64,000 nt of DNA. Origin: Thuidium tamariscinum (lineage: Eukaryota > Streptophyta > Bryopsida > Hypnales > Thuidiaceae). Below are positions 59,850 through 64,000 of the stretch, one piece after another (the first letter of the stretch is position 1; each line of letters begins with the position of its first letter). The stretch covers positions 9,362,001 through 9,426,000 of the forward strand of contig OX344751.2 in the NCBI GenBank assembly GCA_947034885.2, in the 5' to 3' direction. A program made the position numbers and the translations under genes. A model generated the notes under the pieces. The model saw nothing but the letters and a program-made list of their open reading frames with translations. It was not told the DNA's origin and searched no databases.

Positions 59850-61150
59850 AGAATCCATAACTACCCGCAAACTAAAATTCTTCATAACTTTTGACTCATT
59901 AATCCAAATGGAATGATTCAAATATTTCCACATATATATAAATCTATAAAACCAGTTTCAAATTTTGGTTTCCAAAAAAAGTTATTTTTTTTTATCTGCC
60001 CGAATTGCCCGAGTTGAGAAACAAACAACATATTATGCAATAACTTTTCAACCATGTAGCCAAAAGTCATGAAAATTGTTGGGCTTGAAAGATACTCCTT
60101 GTCCACACCTTCTATTAAATTCTGGTTCCAAAATATAGAAATCTCTAGTCACACGTACCTGCCTAAAATTGCTATGTTGCCAAAAAAGCACTTTGGTCCT
60201 TTCGGGGTTAATAATTCAAAAGTATTAATTGGAGATTAAACTATTGTTCATGACCTCCCTATTTTGTACAAAATTTTGAGGATGGACAATTGCACTTGTT
60301 TTAGATGAAAAAATTCTCTATCATCCTTCAAGAACACTCATAGTTTGGAGTAGTCTTACAAGGTTAACCCCTAGAGGTTTTTGACTATCAGTTTTCATCA
60401 AAAGTACTCCAAAACTGCATTTTCTATTACAAGTGCAAAATTTTAGAAAAGAAAAGATTTTCTCACATATATAATTGTAGGATCTTGCAGAAAGGTGGTT
60501 TGAAAAGATGTGAAAAAAATTTCAAAATTTTCCAACCCATAGATTGCATGATATTAACATTTGAATTAACAAAATTTGTTTTTCTATCTCTCTAAAAATT
60601 CAGCCAACTGTACTTTACAAGGTCACATTTGTATGGAAAAATGTGTAAAATGATAGTTACTCTATGAATTCATTTTGCAATGCAAGTTGGCTACATGGTC
60701 AAAAAAATTCAAATCATTTGGAATGGTACAACAAATAGGAAAAAAATAGTAAGTAGAAAGAAATAGAAAATGATTCAAAATACCAAATTGTGAACAATTT
60801 ATTTATAGAAATGAAAATTTCCAATTGATATGATTGTAATATTTTAATAAATAATTTCACCCAATCTTTGAATTTTTTTTCAAAAATATTCAAAATTGAA
60901 TTAAATAAAGGATTTCAAACTTCTTTTTTAGAGTAGATTCCATAACTACCCTTAGACTACCCCAAACTAAAACTCCTCATAACTTTCATCTCATTAATCA
61001 AAATGGAATGATTCAAATCTTTTCACATAGATTTAAATATAATAATTTGATTTTTTTTTTAAATTTCAAATAGTGATTTTTAAAGAAGTTTTTTGAGCTA
61101 CCTGAACTGCCTAAAGATCAGAGAAAATCACTTATTATGCAATAATTTTT
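59850..61150. repeat. Two copies of an AT-rich dispersed repeat also found at about 28.5 kb
   Basis: About 59850-60060 and 60930-61150 both contain 'ccataactaccc', 'cattaatccaaatggaatga' type text and a 'gcaataactttt' end. Between them the 'aacccctaaaggtttttgac' phrase of 58650 recurs near 60370. No gene seen. Confidence 0.65.
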
Positions 61151-63600
61151 TAACCATCTAGTCAAAAGTTATGAAAATTAAAGCTACTTAATCTTGTAAG
61201 GGTAGGTTGGTCTATATGGAAATCATACTTTTTGAAATAGAAAAAATCATCTACATTAAAAAAAATCAAAAGTTTTTATTGGAGGCTAAATTATCCTTCA
61301 TGACCTTTCTTTTTTGTACAAAATTCGAAGGATGAACAATTGCACATCTACATTAAAAGAGATTGGAGGCCTCTAAGAGACTGAGTTTTTGTAGTCCGGG
61401 AATGCAGAAACTGATAGAATTGCAAGAATTTGGCATGATTGTATCTATGCCACATTATTATTATATTTTTTGAAATTTTCTTTGAACTTCCTTTTGCATT
61501 TCATGATCCAAAAATTTATTTTTGAAATTTTATTTGGTAAATGCCAACTTGACAGCAACCAACCATTTTGAAGACTATTTTGGAAACAAACCTAAAATGG
61601 CCCTTTGGAGGCTTCAAATTTCATCTAATGTCTTACATGTAAGGACTTTCTATCTTTCAACGAACACTTAGTACTTGCAACATCATTACAAGAATAATCT
61701 TAGTAGTGTGTTTTGGCCATTTCTTGCTAATTATCCTTGATTTGAATTTGAGCCATAAAAATGATATTTTTTCAATTTGAGTTCTACTATTGAAATGAAG
61801 CTTATCAGGTGCAAGTTTTACTTTGATTGAAATTTTTTTTAAATTCATAAATTTCAATATTTTATAGCAATTTTAACTTTGAGCCTATAACCATGATTTG
61901 TTGAATTTCTAATTTTAGAACAATACAGTGACTTTGATTATACTAAAATGTTGTACAATACAAAATATATCAGTGATGAAGATATTAGTTTTATCGAGTA
62001 TAATTCACTTTTTTTTGAATTTTTTACTTAAAAATTTCACAATCATTTCAAATTTTTTTCTAAAATTGAAAATTTGATAATTGGTTGTGTCATTTGACCA
62101 TTTTTGAAAAATAAAGTAAATTTTTTTTCTTTCATATTCAGATGTAAAATGGAAACAAAAATAATGATAGCATTAAATAAAATTTGAGGCCTCAGAAGAT
62201 TGCAAGTTCTCAGACTGCAGGAATGCAAAAATGCAAGAATCTAATGTTGTCAAGAGAGTGCCACATTATTATTATTATTATTATTTTGAACTATTTTTTG
62301 GATTTTTTTTCACATTTGAAGACCTAATCTTTTTTTATAAATGTTGGCCTAACAGTAGCTAGCAATATTGAGAACATACGTATAAAACTTTCTCTAAAAT
62401 CTATCCAAATGGCATTCAATGAACATACAGAATTTAGAAAGTAGAAGGATGACCCAAACTTTTTTAAAAAGTAAAGATGTATTATAAAAAACTATTCATC
62501 CACATTTAAGTACCTAAAACCTCTAAAAAAATTGGTGAGTACCAAGCCTTAACAAAACATTTGAAGAAAAATTAGATGATGTTGCTAATTTTTTTAAATA
62601 TTGTAGATGAAGTAGCCAATTTTTAATGAAATTCATAAAAAAAATATGGATGAAAAGATACTTAGACAATCCAAAATAAAGATGAATACAAAAATATTTG
62701 GCTACATTATTTTTTTTATGTAACCACTTCAACATTGTTTCTAGATCAAATAATTAAAACTATCATTGCATGAAACAATATGGAATATTAACCAACCCTT
62801 TTTATTAGACCCCATGGTGCTAGATTGCACCATTTCAAAATAAATTTCTACTTATTTCAAAAAAATAAAAATATTTTTTTGATAGAAATTTTTCATCTCT
62901 ATTCAAAATATAGATGATATTGTCAAATTGGATGAAAAAGTATATGAATATGATTGAAAAATGTTTTTTTGGTCCAAAAGATGGATGAATGTAGAAATAC
63001 AATGCTTCATCAAATTTCAAGTGATTGCCATCTTGGCACTTTCTCAAAAATTAAAAAAAAGGGGTTAGCATTAACCCTTAATCACCTAGAAGAAAGGATT
63101 GGTCTATGAAGAAATCATTATTTAAAAAAAAATCACAAATCATCTACCTTAAAAAATTCAAAAGTATTTAGTGGAGACCAAACTATTGTTCATGAATTCC
63201 CCCTTTTGTACAAAATTCCAAGGATGAACAATAGTATGTCTATCTTATGTGCACGAATTCTTTGTCATCCATCAAGCACTTAGTGTCCTCAATAGCATTA
63301 TAAAGTTAAAGGACAAACTAGCCAAGGACTATGAAAAACATCCATTTTGGTATTGTGTGAATCATTGATTTAAAACAATCCAAAAGCACTCATTAGAAGT
63401 TTAACTATTCCAAGATGACCTTATCTTTTCATACAAAATTATGATGATAAATACTTGCACGTCGTATGGTTTTCACCCTCGTATGGGTTTCATCATGATG
63501 ATAAGTACTTGCAGGTCGGCATGTCATCGTAGAAAGATTCTTCATCATTCATCTGTCTAATGGCCGCAGCGTCTTTTCACGGTTAAACTATAAATTTAGA
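61151..63600. other. AT-rich repeat-derived DNA, no gene recognised
   Basis: Contains a (TTA)n microsatellite at about 62265-62285 and another diverged piece of the 60.2 kb repeat at about 63060-63250 ('ttttgtacaaaattccaagg'). Confidence 0.5.
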
Positions 63601-64000
63601 AACCAACAATCCCAAATTCTTTTAATTTTGACGGAACTTTGACCCCCTCATAATGAGGGCTGAGCGCAAGTGCTTGGATGCCATTTGGCACCTTATAGAC
63701 TTCTCAACCACCCCTGCCACACCACCTGTCCAAAACATCTCTTTCCGACAGTAACTTCGGAACCTTGTCTCTCTCAAGCGGGCTTTTAGTTGCAGGACGT
63801 TAGAGCGGCCCCACAGGCACACGGCCAAACAACACTGTAAGAGTTGTGGGCCATTGATCTTCTTTTGACAAAAAAAATTAGTGGCCCACAACACTTAGGG
63901 GTTGTTCCCATGGGGGACCCGACCCCGACCTTGAGGTCGGGTCAAGCTGATCCAAGGGTCGGGTCCGCCCTTCATCCTACCTCCGCATGCAGCCGGAACT
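63601..64000. other. GC-richer end of window, unassigned
   Basis: A 90-codon - strand frame (63894-63622) has no recognisable motif. Near 63916-63950 GACCCGACCCCGACC and GGTCGGGTC form a short inverted repeat, possibly the edge of another element cut by the window end. Confidence 0.3.

Overview
The window is nuclear DNA of a land plant. Three host genes support this: a glycine-rich domain protein (GRDP/DUF1399 type, + strand, 47.3-54.6 kb), a Qa-SNARE of the SYP81/syntaxin-18 type (- strand, 55.4-57.8 kb) and an ankyrin-PGG membrane protein (+ strand, 25.2-27.8 kb). All have GT-AG introns. Intergenic DNA is very AT-rich and full of DNA transposons. No LTR retrotransposon, rRNA or tRNA was recognised by eye. 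A seed-free plant would fit, but this is a weak inference and I do not name a species.

Region 1 (about 1.7-19.9 kb) is two transposons, one inside the other. A PIF/Harbinger transposase gene on the - strand is split into halves at 19.87-19.24 kb and 2.34-1.75 kb. Between them sits a 16.9 kb CACTA-type element (2341-19240) with ends CACTCTAGAAAAA / TTTTTCTAGTAGTG and a 3-bp duplication CAA. Removing the element and one CAA restores the Harbinger reading frame at its conserved DCMHW motif. The CACTA element has a GC-rich core (2.5-15.9 kb) with two divergent gene blocks. On the - strand is an intact three-exon gene for about 1265 residues, with a DUF7869/RNase-H-like candidate transposase domain. 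On the + strand is a long decayed gene with a ParB-like GGQH motif, followed by two FCP1/NIF (HAD-like) phosphatase-like modules. About 27 copies of a 19-bp near-palindrome (TATCGGCTGSCAGCCGATA) lie across the core, in most introns, in flanks and three times in frame in exons. I saw none elsewhere. This is the best candidate for an undescribed system.

Region 2 (20-33.9 kb) is AT-rich. It holds several members of an approximately 722-bp inverted-terminal-repeat element family (GGGTGATTGCAAG... ends, 4-bp duplications). One member interrupts an exon of the ankyrin-PGG gene. Region 3 (34.0-37.5 kb) is a second, complete but decayed PIF/Harbinger element with TTA duplication. Region 4 (39-46 kb) holds nested copies of the 722-bp family and a degenerate L1-type LINE on the - strand, itself hit by a small hAT-like element.

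Region 5 (47-58 kb) is host genic: GRDP and SYP81, transcribed convergently. GRDP carries an in-frame TAG where relatives have Trp, an unresolved exon junction and a perfect 190-bp foldback CACTA mini-element in an intron. SYP81 looks intact, with seven exons and 320 residues. Region 6 (58-64 kb) is AT-rich repeats, including a three-copy 176-181 bp tandem array. All family calls come from reading motifs; no database search was run.
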